From Actinopolymorpha alba DSM 45243 (GTDB lineage Bacteria; Actinomycetota; Actinomycetes; Propionibacteriales; Actinopolymorphaceae): 64,000 bases of DNA. Positions 7,905 to 16,958 of this stretch are shown in pieces. The stretch lies in contig NZ_KB892823.1 of assembly GCF_000373925.1 (NCBI RefSeq), positions 87,525 to 151,524 on the forward strand, read 5' to 3'. Both the position numbers and the translations under genes were made by a program. The notes below the pieces were generated by a model. The model did not search any database. It saw only the letters and a program-made list of their open reading frames with translations, and was not told the DNA's origin. Positions within the stretch are counted from its first letter, which is position 1. Each line of letters opens with the position of its first letter.

Positions 7905-9251
7905 TCATGCCCCGACGGTCGTGCTGTGACCCGGCTCCACGAGACGCGTAACGGTGCGGTTGCCGATATGAGCAACCCAGTGCAGCGGCTCGTTGCCAGA
8001 CTCGAGGGTGAGGGTCGTGCTCTCGTGGCCGTTGTGCCTGACAGCGACCCTCATGGAGCGGTAGGCCAAGCCCGCGACTTCCACCCAGCCGTCGGCCAGG
8101 TGCGAGCGCGTTTCCAGTGCCCCGTCATACCGGGGGTTGATACCGGTCAGGCCGGTGCAGAGGTGGGACACAAGAGTGAACGGCACTTCCGGGTACGGGG
8201 CACGGGAGTCGATCAGGTGTCTGATCCAGCGGATGGCCATGGCATCGTGGCCATAGGCGAAGAACGCCTCCGGCAGATAGGTGAACGCCTCGATGTTGCG
8301 AGGAGGCTGCCGTTGGAGTGAGTCGTCGAGGAAGGCGAGATGCGCTCTTGCGCGGGCCCCCTCGGGAAGCAGGCGTTTCACGGCAGGAAACCACGAGGGC
8401 TCGAAGGCGAACTCGCTGTACACGCGCCGTGCCGAGACCCCGGTCAGATAGTGGCCGCCAGCTTCGTCCCACCAGTCGTCCTCGAAGTGCGCGCGGAGCC
8501 GGTCGGCGCTCTCGCGTGCCTCGCGGGCGAGTTCTTTGTCCCGGCAGGTCGCGGCGATGGAGGTCGCGGCGGCCCACTGGCTGGCGATGCCGTCGCCGGC
8601 CACCTGCATATCCGGAGCGTTGGATGCCTCGTTGTACGTGGGGCTGCCCGCAAAGATGTCGCTGGTGCCTTGTTCCCCGGCCACACCCGTGCCCAGGATG
8701 TCGTGGCGGGGTACAAACTCTCTCAGAAGGTTGCGGTAGTAACTCGAGAACACCGGGTCGGTCAAGTACCTGTCGTCTGCCGTCCACAGGTACTGTTCGA
8801 TGCTCTTCTCGGCGATTTCGAAGGCGGCCGGGGTTTCGTGTACGAACCGCGAGTCGTCCACGTAGTCGATGGCTGCCGGCTCGCCATCGAAGGTGAACGC
8901 CCACAGCGGGTAGTAGGCCCGGGCGGCTGTGGCTGATGCTGCGAAGTGCCGCAGCATGGAGAAGTTCTCGCGATCCAGCCCGAGGAGGTGGGCGCCCAGC
9001 GACTGATGGGCGACATCGCGTGAGTAGAACATGGGACGGTCGGTTAGTGCCGCCCAATAGGACGGGATCGCGCCAGGATCTTCGGACCTGACACGGCTCA
9101 AGGACTGAGAGACAGCCCAGTCAAAGCCCTGCTCCAGGTGGGAATCGGAGCAGCGGAAACGGAGGTCCGGGGAAGCTCCCGGACGGCGCAATATGGTCAC
9201 GTTCAGGACGGTAATCCACAACCAAAGGCTCCACGTGCCGTCCAACATCAC
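7905..9251 (-). CDS. Six-hairpin (alpha/alpha)6-barrel glycosidase-like protein
   Basis: A 448-aa protein that I cannot assign to a numbered family. It has features of (alpha/alpha)6 glycoside hydrolases: the aromatic- and acid-rich stretches YWAALTDRPMFYSRDVAHQS and YYPLWAFTFDGEPAAIDYV, a glycine-rich GTGVAGEQGTSDIFAGSPTY loop, and QWAAATSIAATCRDKELARE helices. A short beta domain closes the C-terminus (WVEVAGLAYRSMRVAVRHNG). No signal peptide is obvious. The start is GTG 9251 or ATG 9248, neither with a clear SD. It lies downstream of the Tat-exported GxGYxYP gene on the same strand; a strong palindrome between them argues for separate transcripts. A role in cleaving a plant or microbial oligosaccharide is inferred. 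Confidence 0.6.
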   Translation of the reverse strand: MMLDGTWSLWLWITVLNVTILRRPGASPDLRFRCSDSHLEQGFDWAVSQSLSRVRSEDPGAIPSYWAALTDRPMFYSRDVAHQSLGAHLLGLDRENFSMLRHFAASATAARAYYPLWAFTFDGEPAAIDYVDDSRFVHETPAAFEIAEKSIEQYLWTADDRYLTDPVFSSYYRNLLREFVPRHDILGTGVAGEQGTSDIFAGSPTYNEASNAPDMQVAGDGIASQWAAATSIAATCRDKELAREARESADRLRAHFEDDWWDEAGGHYLTGVSARRVYSEFAFEPSWFPAVKRLLPEGARARAHLAFLDDSLQRQPPRNIEAFTYLPEAFFAYGHDAMAIRWIRHLIDSRAPYPEVPFTLVSHLCTGLTGINPRYDGALETRSHLADGWVEVAGLAYRSMRVAVRHNGHESTTLTLESGNEPLHWVAHIGNRTVTRLVEPGHSTTVGA

Positions 9252-9328
9252 TTACACCGCCGTGCTCGACGTCCGCAGGGCGACCGCCGAGCACCTCGCG
9301 AAGCAGCGGCACTACTCATCTTGCAGTG

Positions 9329-9364
9329 CTCCCCTCAATGGCCGCCGGCGGCCATTGAGGGGAG
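9329..9364. terminator. Perfect 36-bp palindrome behind the GxGYxYP gene
   Basis: Two 18-base arms, CTCCCCTCAATGGCCGCC and its exact complement, meet with no loop. It is 20 bp past the stop of the GxGYxYP gene and before the next same-strand gene, the place of an intrinsic terminator lacking a U-tract. Confidence 0.7.
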
Positions 9365-9383
9365 TATCGCGTGCTGTACCTGG

Positions 9384-11528
9384 TCATTGTCGCGGCTGGG
9401 GTGAGGGTGCGGGTGTGGCCGTGCGCGTGGATGGTGCCGACCGGATCGCGCTCGGCACACCCTGGCTTCGCGCTTCGCGAACCAGGGCAAAGTACTGGTC
9501 ACCACGGACGGCGACGAACTCCTCGCCCAGCTGATCCATGATCCACGCCACATCGGTCGGCCCGAGCTCCCACGCGGCGACCGCGACCGCGATGAAGACC
9601 GGCTTCGAACCGTCGTAGTCGGTCGCCGCGTTGGACCGGATCCGGCGCAGGACCTCGTTCCGGTCAGAGTGCGCGATCTGCGTCGACAGCGGCAGCCTTC
9701 CGTCGGCCAGGAACGTCGTGTCACTGCGCCCGAACCACATGTTGTAGGCAATACCGGCGACGCCCAGCTGGTCGGCGTACGCCTGGGCCGAGGCTTCCTG
9801 CAGCATCGAAATGTCGTCCAGTGCGTAGATCATGTCGAGGCCGAGCTTGTCGAAGTACGGCTTGTTCTGTGCCAGGAACGTCGCCAGGTTGTCCTGCGGC
9901 CAGAACGACGGGTAGAAGTAGCCCGCTCCCGAGGGCCCGGCGACAAGATAGTCGTTCGGCGTCGCCGTTTTCAGATAGCGGCTGATGATGAGCGGCGCGG
10001 CGTCGATGAGCAGCGGGCTCACCGACCAGTTCATCGGCACCCTTCCCCGAGCAGGGTCATCCCAGATCACCCGCATCCGATGTTGGCAGTACTGCATGTT
10101 GTCGCCCTCGGCTGTGGTGAACGTGAGATAGACCTTGTTCTCCAAAGCAGGTGGCGCCGCCGGCCGCTGCGCGACGATCGGCGCCCGGAAACCGGAGTGC
10201 ACCGTCGTGTTCTCCAGGAAGTCCGCCGCCAGGGTGTAGACGCCTTGCGCCGACGCCAGCTTCACACCGGCGAACTCCCCGGTGTACCAGCCGAGGTACG
10301 GCGTTCCCTTCTCGACCGCGGCGAAGATCCGGGTCATCAGCTCGGCCTCTTGCGGAGTGTTGTCAGAGCCCAGCCAGAACGGCATCGCGCCCAGCGCGAC
10401 CGCATAGTCGCGAAGCGGCAACGACGCCGGGATCCGGTCATCGGAGGAAACCGCGGGCGCGACCTTCGACACCGACACCAGGAACTGGTTGAACATGTCG
10501 AGCGACAGCGTCAGCTGCCGCGCGCCGGCCGGCACGCTGAGCTCGTAGATGAAGTACGAGTTTCCGTCGGCGAAGCGGTGCGAGTCCTCGGTCGGCGTCT
10601 GGGGCTTGAACCCAGCGCCACCACGGTCGAACAGAACCCCGCGCTCGGTATCGGTCCCGATCGCGAAGTCCGCCACGACGGTGCCGTCAGCCTTCAACGT
10701 CAGTTGGTGAAGCGCGCCGCCCCAGCCGTCCGACGGCTGCGAGTCCTGCATCCGGAAGTAGACCTTCTCGCCGCCGGCGAAGGCCGAGATGTCGAACTCG
10801 TAGACCTGCCGATTCGACGTGTTGCGAATAGGTCGCTCTTCCCTTGCGATCTCGACGAAACCCTTCCAGTTGTCCGGCGGTATCGGCTTCGACTGGCCGG
10901 GGTTGATTCCGAGTAACGCGCGGTGGGAGGTCTGTGGCCAGAGGTTCTCGAACTGCCAGGCCGTCGCCTCGGTGTTGGAAGCGAACCGACCCCGCAGGTC
11001 ATCGAGCACCAGCTTCTTGTGAGGCGGCGCGGTCAGCTTCTTCGCGAGCTCGGGGCTCACGATGACGCCATCTTTCAGGCCGGCGAGAGTCGTTGCCACG
11101 TTGACGGTCTCTACGACGTCGGGATCGTAGACCACGACGCCCTTGGCTCGATCCAGGTGAGCATTGATGACCTTCCACGGATCGGTGAACTCGCGGTACG
11201 GGATACCGGAGTCGTTCAGCCAGGTCTTACGCCCCTCGGGGGGATTCCCCTTGATGGCGTAGATCTCGGGCCGCTTCCGGTTGACCAGCCCCTGCAGGGT
11301 CATGACCAGAAGCTGCACGTCGACCGGAGTGTCATCGGCCATGAAGATCGCGTCGAGCCGCTCGGGCCTGGCGAAGGTCGGGAGTTCCTGGTCGGCCGGC
11401 CACAGAATTCCGTTGCTACCGGGCTCGGCCCAGGCCGACCCGTGGGTTCCGAAGGTGGCGCCGGCGAATGCCAGTGCCGGCGGCGCGCTGAGAATGGTTC
11501 GTCGTGAGATTCGCGCAGGATCGGCCAC
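9384..11528 (-). CDS. Tat-exported GxGYxYP domain protein
   Basis: About 714 aa from the GTG at 11528, which has GAGGAGA 9 bases upstream; reading further upstream is unsupported. A twin-arginine signal is visible at residues 5-35 (ISRRTIL, then a hydrophobic Ala-rich run ending near AWA). The signature GAGYFYP (GxGYxYP) sits around residue 525 inside AGPSGAGYFYPSFWP. The N-terminal part resembles the matching GxGYxYP N-terminal region (LLVMTLQGLVNRKRPEIYA). A beta-sandwich-like insert lies at about 210-330. The family is found near glycoside hydrolases and has no proven activity. The export signal and the neighbouring glycosidase-like gene suggest work on an extracellular polysaccharide; this is inference. 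Confidence 0.8.
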   Translation of the reverse strand: MADPARISRRTILSAPPALAFAGATFGTHGSAWAEPGSNGILWPADQELPTFARPERLDAIFMADDTPVDVQLLVMTLQGLVNRKRPEIYAIKGNPPEGRKTWLNDSGIPYREFTDPWKVINAHLDRAKGVVVYDPDVVETVNVATTLAGLKDGVIVSPELAKKLTAPPHKKLVLDDLRGRFASNTEATAWQFENLWPQTSHRALLGINPGQSKPIPPDNWKGFVEIAREERPIRNTSNRQVYEFDISAFAGGEKVYFRMQDSQPSDGWGGALHQLTLKADGTVVADFAIGTDTERGVLFDRGGAGFKPQTPTEDSHRFADGNSYFIYELSVPAGARQLTLSLDMFNQFLVSVSKVAPAVSSDDRIPASLPLRDYAVALGAMPFWLGSDNTPQEAELMTRIFAAVEKGTPYLGWYTGEFAGVKLASAQGVYTLAADFLENTTVHSGFRAPIVAQRPAAPPALENKVYLTFTTAEGDNMQYCQHRMRVIWDDPARGRVPMNWSVSPLLIDAAPLIISRYLKTATPNDYLVAGPSGAGYFYPSFWPQDNLATFLAQNKPYFDKLGLDMIYALDDISMLQEASAQAYADQLGVAGIAYNMWFGRSDTTFLADGRLPLSTQIAHSDRNEVLRRIRSNAATDYDGSKPVFIAVAVAAWELGPTDVAWIMDQLGEEFVAVRGDQYFALVREARSQGVPSAIRSAPSTRTATPAPSPQPRQ

Positions 11529-11873
11529 GTCTGGTCTCCTCGAAGCGATGGACTGCGAGCCGGTCGTTCTCACACGTAGGCATGAGAAACGACGTACGCA
11601 GGTGCGTGAGGCACTCCCCGCGGTGCTTGACCCGGGAAGGTACTGTCGTGGATTCGGCCCGACAAGAAGCCATGTCCGCTGTGGGCCACGGATATTGCTA
11701 CGAGAAAGCCGGACACGCCAGGCGCGGGGTTCCGGTCCGCGCGGGATTACATTCGGCAGCGACCGAACGCTGACCAATTTTTGTCAACCGACGGTTTGCA
11801 CCACACGGTTGCGTTCACGAAATCAATGGTTCTGCGATTTTGGCTCGCTCCGTCAAGCGCGGGTTGGTGCGAG

Positions 11874-11919
11874 GCAGTGGAGCTTTTCTGGGCGTGGAGT
11901 ACAGGAAAAGCTCCACTGC
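11874..11919. repeat. Palindromic repeat family F4, copy 1
   Basis: Arms GCAGTGGAGCTTTTC (11874-11888) and its exact complement (11905-11919). A related hairpin at 45499-45540 has CAGTGGAGAGTTTTCC. It shares its last base with the next palindrome. It lies behind the 3' end of the APH-type gene only after about 110 bp. Confidence 0.6.
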
Positions 11920-11964
11920 TTGACGGGGGAATCTCGGCAAAAGCGCCGACACAACTTCGCCAAG
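11919..11964. repeat. Palindromic repeat family F1, copy 2 (20-6-20)
   Basis: Right arm 11945-11964 reads, as complement, CTTGGCGAAGTTGTGTCGGC; left arm 11919-11938 is CTTGACGGGGGAATCTCGGC; the loop is 6 bases. The arms pair imperfectly, but both follow the F1 consensus and spacing. Confidence 0.55.
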
Positions 11965-12032
11965 TCACCACCCGGCTCCGTAGCGGATGCCGCAATCTGT
12001 CGAAGCGAAGAGGCTCGCGACCCGAAGCTTCT

Positions 12033-13046
12033 CTATGCGCGGCTCATTCGTCGAACCGCGGCCTCGATGATAGGCATCCGGCGGGTCAGAGCGGCCAGCC
12101 GGCGTTCGGTCCGCGCCACCTGACCAACGCTGACCAGCCGCGCCATTCCGGAGTCGCCGGCCGCCGCTCCCGCGCGGATCCGGGTGAGTGCCCGTCCCAG
12201 GCGTTCGGGGACAGCCGCAAGCACCTCCAGCGCGCGCACCTCCGGCATCTCCACGCCGGCGTACGCCTCGGCCAGCAGGCAAAGACGGCGGGCCACCTCC
12301 GCGACCGGTGCGGGCTGGAACAACGGCACGAAGTTCCAGGCCGCGAACGCCACGTCGTCCATCGGGCGCCCCGGCCCCGCGACGTCCCAGTCCAGAACGC
12401 CGACGACCCGTACGCCGGCGGTCGCCGGATCCTCCTCGACCACCAGGTTGTACGGCGCGACGTCGTTGTGGCAGACGATCTCGCCCGGTTCGAGCGGGCG
12501 CACACCAGCCCGCCAGCGTGGCGCGGTCGGCACGAAGGTCCGCACCACCTCGTGGTAGCGGGCCAGCCAGCGCATGGTCTGCGTCAACACCAGGTCGGAG
12601 AAGGCCCAGTCCGGCCAGGCCGCGTCGCCGACAGTGCGCCCCCGGATGTACGACAGGACCTCGCGGCCATCGGCGTCCATGCCCAACGGTTCGGGTATCC
12701 GGCCCAGGCCGTGGGCCCGCAGATGGGTCAGGAGTTCGTGGATCGTGGGAGTCCACGGACCGGCCGGCCGGCGTACGGTCGCTCCCACGCGCACGGCGCC
12801 ACCCACCTGTCCGCCCGGCAGGACCTGGCCGGTGTCGGACGATCCGCGTGCTGTGCCTGCGGCGGCCGACCCGGCCGGTGTGGAACCCATGGCAGACACC
12901 CGTGACGGGTCTGGTTCCTGAGGTGACGGGCGGTGTTCCTGAGGCGACGGCTTGGAGTCCTCGTCGGTGGGCACGAGCCACAGTGTGTCCGATGCCACAT
13001 GTGGCGCTCCGTCACAGTCCCCCCGTTGGGCGCCGGGAGGGTGCAC
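12033..13046 (-). CDS. APH/choline-kinase-type phosphotransferase
   Basis: Up to 337 aa. The kinase core begins near residue 75 (GGQVGGAVRVGATVRRPAGP). The catalytic loop is CHNDVAPYNLVV (HxDxxxxN pattern) and the metal site is LDWDVAGPG, as in aminoglycoside phosphotransferase family proteins. The first 50-60 residues are Pro/Ser-rich and not typical, so the start may be the ATG at 12890 or the GTG at 12974; none has a good SD. The family includes antibiotic kinases and many small-molecule kinases. Nothing here points to an antibiotic, so I leave the substrate open. It diverges from the sdh operon. Confidence 0.8.
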   Translation of the reverse strand: MHPPGAQRGDCDGAPHVASDTLWLVPTDEDSKPSPQEHRPSPQEPDPSRVSAMGSTPAGSAAAGTARGSSDTGQVLPGGQVGGAVRVGATVRRPAGPWTPTIHELLTHLRAHGLGRIPEPLGMDADGREVLSYIRGRTVGDAAWPDWAFSDLVLTQTMRWLARYHEVVRTFVPTAPRWRAGVRPLEPGEIVCHNDVAPYNLVVEEDPATAGVRVVGVLDWDVAGPGRPMDDVAFAAWNFVPLFQPAPVAEVARRLCLLAEAYAGVEMPEVRALEVLAAVPERLGRALTRIRAGAAAGDSGMARLVSVGQVARTERRLAALTRRMPIIEAAVRRMSRA

Positions 13047-13345
13047 GATGCCAGGCGGGGACGTTACGGGAGTACGTTATGCGCGCTACAGGGCGTGTCG
13101 ACGGATGTGTCCCGCCCGGACGGCCGGCAAACCGGCCGCGACGGGGCTGATCTGTCATGCCCTTGACGGCTCCGCAACGACAGCTATGCCGGAGTCCGCC
13201 GGGCAGCAGTCTGGGTGCGCGGTGCGGCAGACTCCACACCCACATATCAGGGGCCGCGGGACCGAGGAGCACACTCGGAAGCAGCCCATCAGTCACCAGA
13301 ACAGGTACGCGAGAGGCCACTCTTGTACGGGAAGGATGGCGCGAG

Positions 13346-14140
13346 ATGGCAACGGGAGTGCTGGGTCCCGAGCGCGCACGCATAGACAAACCGACACTCC
13401 GCCAGGATCGGTGGTGGATCTATCCAGCAGTAACCTTCATCGTCTTCACGGCGTTCGTCGTCTACTCCACGTGGCGCGCCTTCTCCGGCGCCAACTATTA
13501 CGCCTCGCCGTATCTATCGCCGTTCTACTCCCCATGCCTGAGCACGGCCTGCGTGCCAGGAGCGAGCGACTTCGGGCAGCCGATCAGCTTCCTGCCGGCG
13601 TGGTTCTCCCCCGCCCTGGTGATCCTCGTGTTCCCACTGGGATTCCGGCTGACCTGCTACTACTACCGGAAGGCCTACTACCGGGCGTTCTGGCTGTCGC
13701 CGGCGGCGTGCGCGGTCCCCGAGCCGCACAAGAAGTACACCGGTGAACGCCGCTTCCCGCTGATCCTCCAGAACATCCACCGGTGGTTCTTCTACGCGGC
13801 GTTCCTCATCGCGATCATTCTGAGCTACGACGCGGTCATCGCGTTCCGCGACGAGAATCACGAGTGGGGCCACATGGGCCTCGGCACGCTGATCCTGCTC
13901 GTGAACGTCGTCCTCATCTGGCTCTACACGCTGTCGTGCCACTCCTGCCGGCACATCACCGGCGGCCGGTTGCGGAACTTCTCCAAGCACCCGCTCCGCT
14001 ACCGCTTCTGGACGTTCGTGTCGAAGCTGAACGGCCACCACGCCCGCTTCGCCTGGGCGTCGCTGATCTCGGTCGCGCTCGCCGACTTCTATATCTACCT
14101 GCTGGCGACCAACACGATCTCCGACGTCCGCTTCTTCTGA
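13346..14140 (+). CDS. sdhC: Succinate dehydrogenase membrane subunit, mycobacterial Sdh1 type
   Basis: A 264-aa protein with five membrane segments near residues 24-44, 88-106, 147-167, 178-197 and 236-255. It starts at ATG 13346 with GGAAGGA upstream. Cysteines lie at 64, 69, 104, 122, 198 and 201. The motif SCHSCRH (197-203) ends the fourth membrane segment and FYSPCLSTAC precedes the second. The length and these Cys/His motifs match the single membrane subunit of the actinobacterial Sdh1 complex, for which a membrane-embedded Rieske-type iron-sulfur cluster has been described in mycobacteria. It is the first gene of sdhC-sdhA-sdhB and passes electrons from succinate to menaquinone. The metal ligands are inferred, not proven here. 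Confidence 0.88.
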   Translation: MATGVLGPERARIDKPTLRQDRWWIYPAVTFIVFTAFVVYSTWRAFSGANYYASPYLSPFYSPCLSTACVPGASDFGQPISFLPAWFSPALVILVFPLGFRLTCYYYRKAYYRAFWLSPAACAVPEPHKKYTGERRFPLILQNIHRWFFYAAFLIAIILSYDAVIAFRDENHEWGHMGLGTLILLVNVVLIWLYTLSCHSCRHITGGRLRNFSKHPLRYRFWTFVSKLNGHHARFAWASLISVALADFYIYLLATNTISDVRFF

Positions 14141-14161
14141 CATGACCGAGGTGTTCTCCGC

Positions 14162-15991
14162 ATGAGCACAGCCAACTCCGCCCATATCGGCGAACGGCAC
14201 TCCTACGACGTCGTCATTGTCGGTGCCGGCGGCGCCGGGCTCCGGGCCGCCATCGCCGCCCACGACGCGGGCGCACGGACCGCCATCGTCTGCAAGTCCC
14301 TGCTCGGCAAGGCCCACACCGTCATGGCCGAGGGCGGTATTGCCGCCGCAATGGGCAACCTCTGGCCGGACGACAACTGGAAGGTGCACTTCCGCGACAC
14401 CATGCGTGGCGGGAAGATGCTCAACAACTGGCGGATGGCCCAACTCCACGCCCAGGAGGCACCCGCCCGGGTCCTCGAGCTCGAGGAGTGGGGTGCGCTC
14501 TTCGACCGTACCGCCGACGGCCTCATCTCCCAGCGCGACTTCGGTGGACACCGTTATGCCCGGCTCGCGCACGTCGGTGACCGGACCGGCCTGGAGATGA
14601 TCCGTACCCTCCAGCAGCGGGCGGTGTCCCTCGGGATCGACGTCTTCATGGAGTGCACGATCACCGACATTCTCAAAGATGGAAAAGATGGCGACAAGGT
14701 GGCCGGGGCGTTCGGCTACTGGCGCGAGAGCGGCCGGTTCGTCGTCTTCGAGGCGCCGTCCGTCGTGCTCGCGACCGGCGGGATCGGCAAGTCGTTCAAG
14801 GTGACCTCGAACTCCTGGGAGTACACCGGCGACGGTCACACGCTGGCGCTTCGGGCGGGCGCGAGCCTGATCAACATGGAGTTCGTGCAGTTCCACCCGA
14901 CCGGCATGGTGTGGCCGCCGTCGGTGCGCGGCATCCTGGTCACCGAGTCGGTCCGCGGCGACGGCGGGGTGCTGAAGAACTCCGAGGGCCGGCGGTTCAT
15001 GTTCGACTACATCCCGGAGTTCTTCAAGGCGGAAACGGCCGACACGATCGAGGAGGCCGACCGCTGGTACACCGACAAGAAGAACAACCGCCGCCCACCT
15101 GAGCTCCTCCCGCGCGACGAGGTGGCCCGGGCGATCAACGCCGAGATCAAGGCCGGCCGCGGCACACCGCACGGCGGTATCTACCTCGACATCGCCTCGC
15201 GCCGCGACGCCGACTACATCAAGCGCCGGCTGCCGTCGATGTACCACCAGTTCAAGGAACTCGCCGACGTCGACATCACCAGGGAGCCGATGGAGATCGG
15301 CCCCACCTGCCACTACGTCATGGGTGGCGTCGAGGTGGACGCCGACACCGGCGCGTCGTCCGTCCAGGGCCTGTACGCCGCGGGTGAGGTCGCGGGCGGG
15401 ATGCACGGCGCCAACCGGCTCGGCGGCAACTCGCTGTCCGACCTCCTGGTGTTCGGGCGCCGCGCCGGTCTGAACGCCGCGTACCACGCCGCGAGGGTCA
15501 AGAACCAGACGCCGGTCTCGATCCACGAGGAGGCGGTGCAGGCCGCGGCCAACACCGCCCTCGCCCCCTTCGCCGAGGAGGGCGGCGAGAACCCCTACTC
15601 GGTCCAGAAGGACCTGCAGGAGGTCATGCACTCCCTCGTCGGGATCATTCGTACGGCAGACGAGCTGGAGCAGGCACTGGCCGAGATCGAGAAGCTCGCC
15701 GAACGCGCCGAGCACCTCACGGTCGAGGGCAACCGGCAGTACAACCCCGGCTGGCACCTCGCGATCGATCTCCAGAACATGCTGTGGGTCTCGGAGTGCA
15801 TCGCCCGTGCTGCCCTCGCCCGCACCGAGAGCCGTGGCGGCCACACCCGCGACGACTATCCGATGACTGACCGGGAGTGGGGCACCAAGAACATCGTCCT
15901 GAGCGAACGCGAGGGCGCGATCGACCTGGCGATCAAGCCGCTACCCGCGCTGCCCGACGAGCTCAAGGCGCTGTTCGAGGAGCAAAGCTGA
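14162..15991 (+). CDS. sdhA: Succinate dehydrogenase flavoprotein subunit
   Basis: A 609-aa protein. The FAD-binding Rossmann motif VVIVGAGGAGLRAAI is at 17-31. The flavin-linking His is in GKAHTVMAEGGIAAAMG (His52). The capping domain and active site include QFHPTGM and HGANRLGGNSL. It oxidises succinate to fumarate at the membrane's inner face with the other Sdh subunits. The ATG lies 21 bp behind sdhC. The sequence around His52 and the lack of separate SdhC/SdhD genes fit the Sdh1-type of actinobacteria rather than the SdhCDAB type. Confidence 0.96.
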   Translation: MSTANSAHIGERHSYDVVIVGAGGAGLRAAIAAHDAGARTAIVCKSLLGKAHTVMAEGGIAAAMGNLWPDDNWKVHFRDTMRGGKMLNNWRMAQLHAQEAPARVLELEEWGALFDRTADGLISQRDFGGHRYARLAHVGDRTGLEMIRTLQQRAVSLGIDVFMECTITDILKDGKDGDKVAGAFGYWRESGRFVVFEAPSVVLATGGIGKSFKVTSNSWEYTGDGHTLALRAGASLINMEFVQFHPTGMVWPPSVRGILVTESVRGDGGVLKNSEGRRFMFDYIPEFFKAETADTIEEADRWYTDKKNNRRPPELLPRDEVARAINAEIKAGRGTPHGGIYLDIASRRDADYIKRRLPSMYHQFKELADVDITREPMEIGPTCHYVMGGVEVDADTGASSVQGLYAAGEVAGGMHGANRLGGNSLSDLLVFGRRAGLNAAYHAARVKNQTPVSIHEEAVQAAANTALAPFAEEGGENPYSVQKDLQEVMHSLVGIIRTADELEQALAEIEKLAERAEHLTVEGNRQYNPGWHLAIDLQNMLWVSECIARAALARTESRGGHTRDDYPMTDREWGTKNIVLSEREGAIDLAIKPLPALPDELKALFEEQS

Positions 15992-16024
15992 CCGGGGGCG
16001 ACCCCCTGGAACCCCCGAGGAGAC

Positions 16025-16801
16025 ATGAAAATGGGATACGACCTCTCGATGAGGGTGTGGCGCGGTAACGAGGACGGCGGCGCGCTCCAGGACTTCACGG
16101 TGTCGGTCGAGGAAGGCGAGGTCGTCCTCGACGCGCTCCACCGGCTCCAGGCGACCCAGGCGGGCGACCTGGCCATCCGCTGGAACTGCAAGGCGGGCAA
16201 GTGTGGTTCCTGCAGCGCGGAGATCAACGGCCGCCCGCGCCTGATGTGCATGACCCGGCTGTCGGAGTACGAACCCTCGGAGACGATCACCGTCACGCCG
16301 ATGCGGACGTTTCCGATCATCAAGGACCTCGTCACCGACGTCTCGTACAACTACGAGAAGGCCAAGGAGATCCCGGCGTTCGCGCCGACCCCGCCGGACC
16401 CCGACGGCAAGCATCGGATGATGCAGGTCGACGTCGAGCGGGGGCAGGAGTTCCGCAAGTGCATCGAGTGCTTCCTGTGTCAGGACACCTGCCACGTCGT
16501 CCGTGACCACGAGGACAACAAGTCGGCGTTCGCGGGGCCGAGGTTCTTCCTCAGGTACGCCGAACTCGACATGCACCCGCTGGACACCCACGACCGGCGC
16601 CAGCTCGCCCAGGCCGCGGCCGGCCTCAGCATGTGCAACATCACCAAGTGCTGCACCGAGGTCTGCCCGGAGCACATCAAGATCACCGACAACGCGATCA
16701 TCCCGATGAAGGAACGCGTCGTCGACCGGAAGTACGACCCGCTGGTCTGGCTCGGCTCCAAGATCTTCCGCCGTGATCAGCGCGAGGAGGTCGAGTCCTG
16801 A
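16025..16801 (+). CDS. sdhB: Succinate dehydrogenase iron-sulfur subunit
   Basis: A 258-aa protein starting at ATG 16025 behind a strong GAGGAG. The N-terminal ferredoxin domain has Cys55, Cys60, Cys63 and Cys75 (CKAGKCGSC, then LMC) for the 2Fe-2S centre. The C-terminal half has CIECFLCQDTCHV and CNITKCCTEVCPEHI for the 4Fe-4S and 3Fe-4S centres. It links SdhA to the membrane subunit. It is the last gene of the operon; a long hairpin follows 45 bp past the stop. Confidence 0.96.
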   Translation: MKMGYDLSMRVWRGNEDGGALQDFTVSVEEGEVVLDALHRLQATQAGDLAIRWNCKAGKCGSCSAEINGRPRLMCMTRLSEYEPSETITVTPMRTFPIIKDLVTDVSYNYEKAKEIPAFAPTPPDPDGKHRMMQVDVERGQEFRKCIECFLCQDTCHVVRDHEDNKSAFAGPRFFLRYAELDMHPLDTHDRRQLAQAAAGLSMCNITKCCTEVCPEHIKITDNAIIPMKERVVDRKYDPLVWLGSKIFRRDQREEVES

Positions 16802-16845
16802 GCCCATCCGGCTCACTCCGGGTCAGAGGTGACTGGGGTCCGGGG

Positions 16846-16910
16846 CAGGACTGGGTCGGGGGCACCCTTGTACGACTCTTTCGTACGAGGGTGCCCCCGA
16901 CCCAGTCCTG
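16846..16910. terminator. Long hairpin, family F2 copy 1, behind sdhB
   Basis: Thirty-base arms (16846-16875 and 16881-16910) with one G-U-type mismatch and a 5-base loop; outer bases to 16831 and 16920 extend the stem with a bulge. It separates convergent sdhB and the YciI gene, so it probably ends both transcripts. Positions 16852-16874 are identical to 63626-63648 in another palindrome. Confidence 0.75.
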
Positions 16911-16958
16911 GGCCCCAGTCCCGGTCCCGGGACCCGGGCCTCGGGGCCCAAGCCGGAG

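Larger units (their letters stand above)
11529..12032. other. Gene-free 504-bp gap with two overlapping palindromes
   Basis: No open frame with coding character is seen. The part near 11740-11850 is AT-richer (for example CAATTTTTGTCAACCGACGG) and could hold the promoter of the GxGYxYP gene. Two palindromic repeats lie at 11874-11919 and 11919-11964. Confidence 0.6.

Noticed and set aside
13514..15844. Long minus-strand open frame (776 codons) over sdhC and sdhA
   Set aside because: Mirror frame of the sdh genes, caused by high third-position GC.
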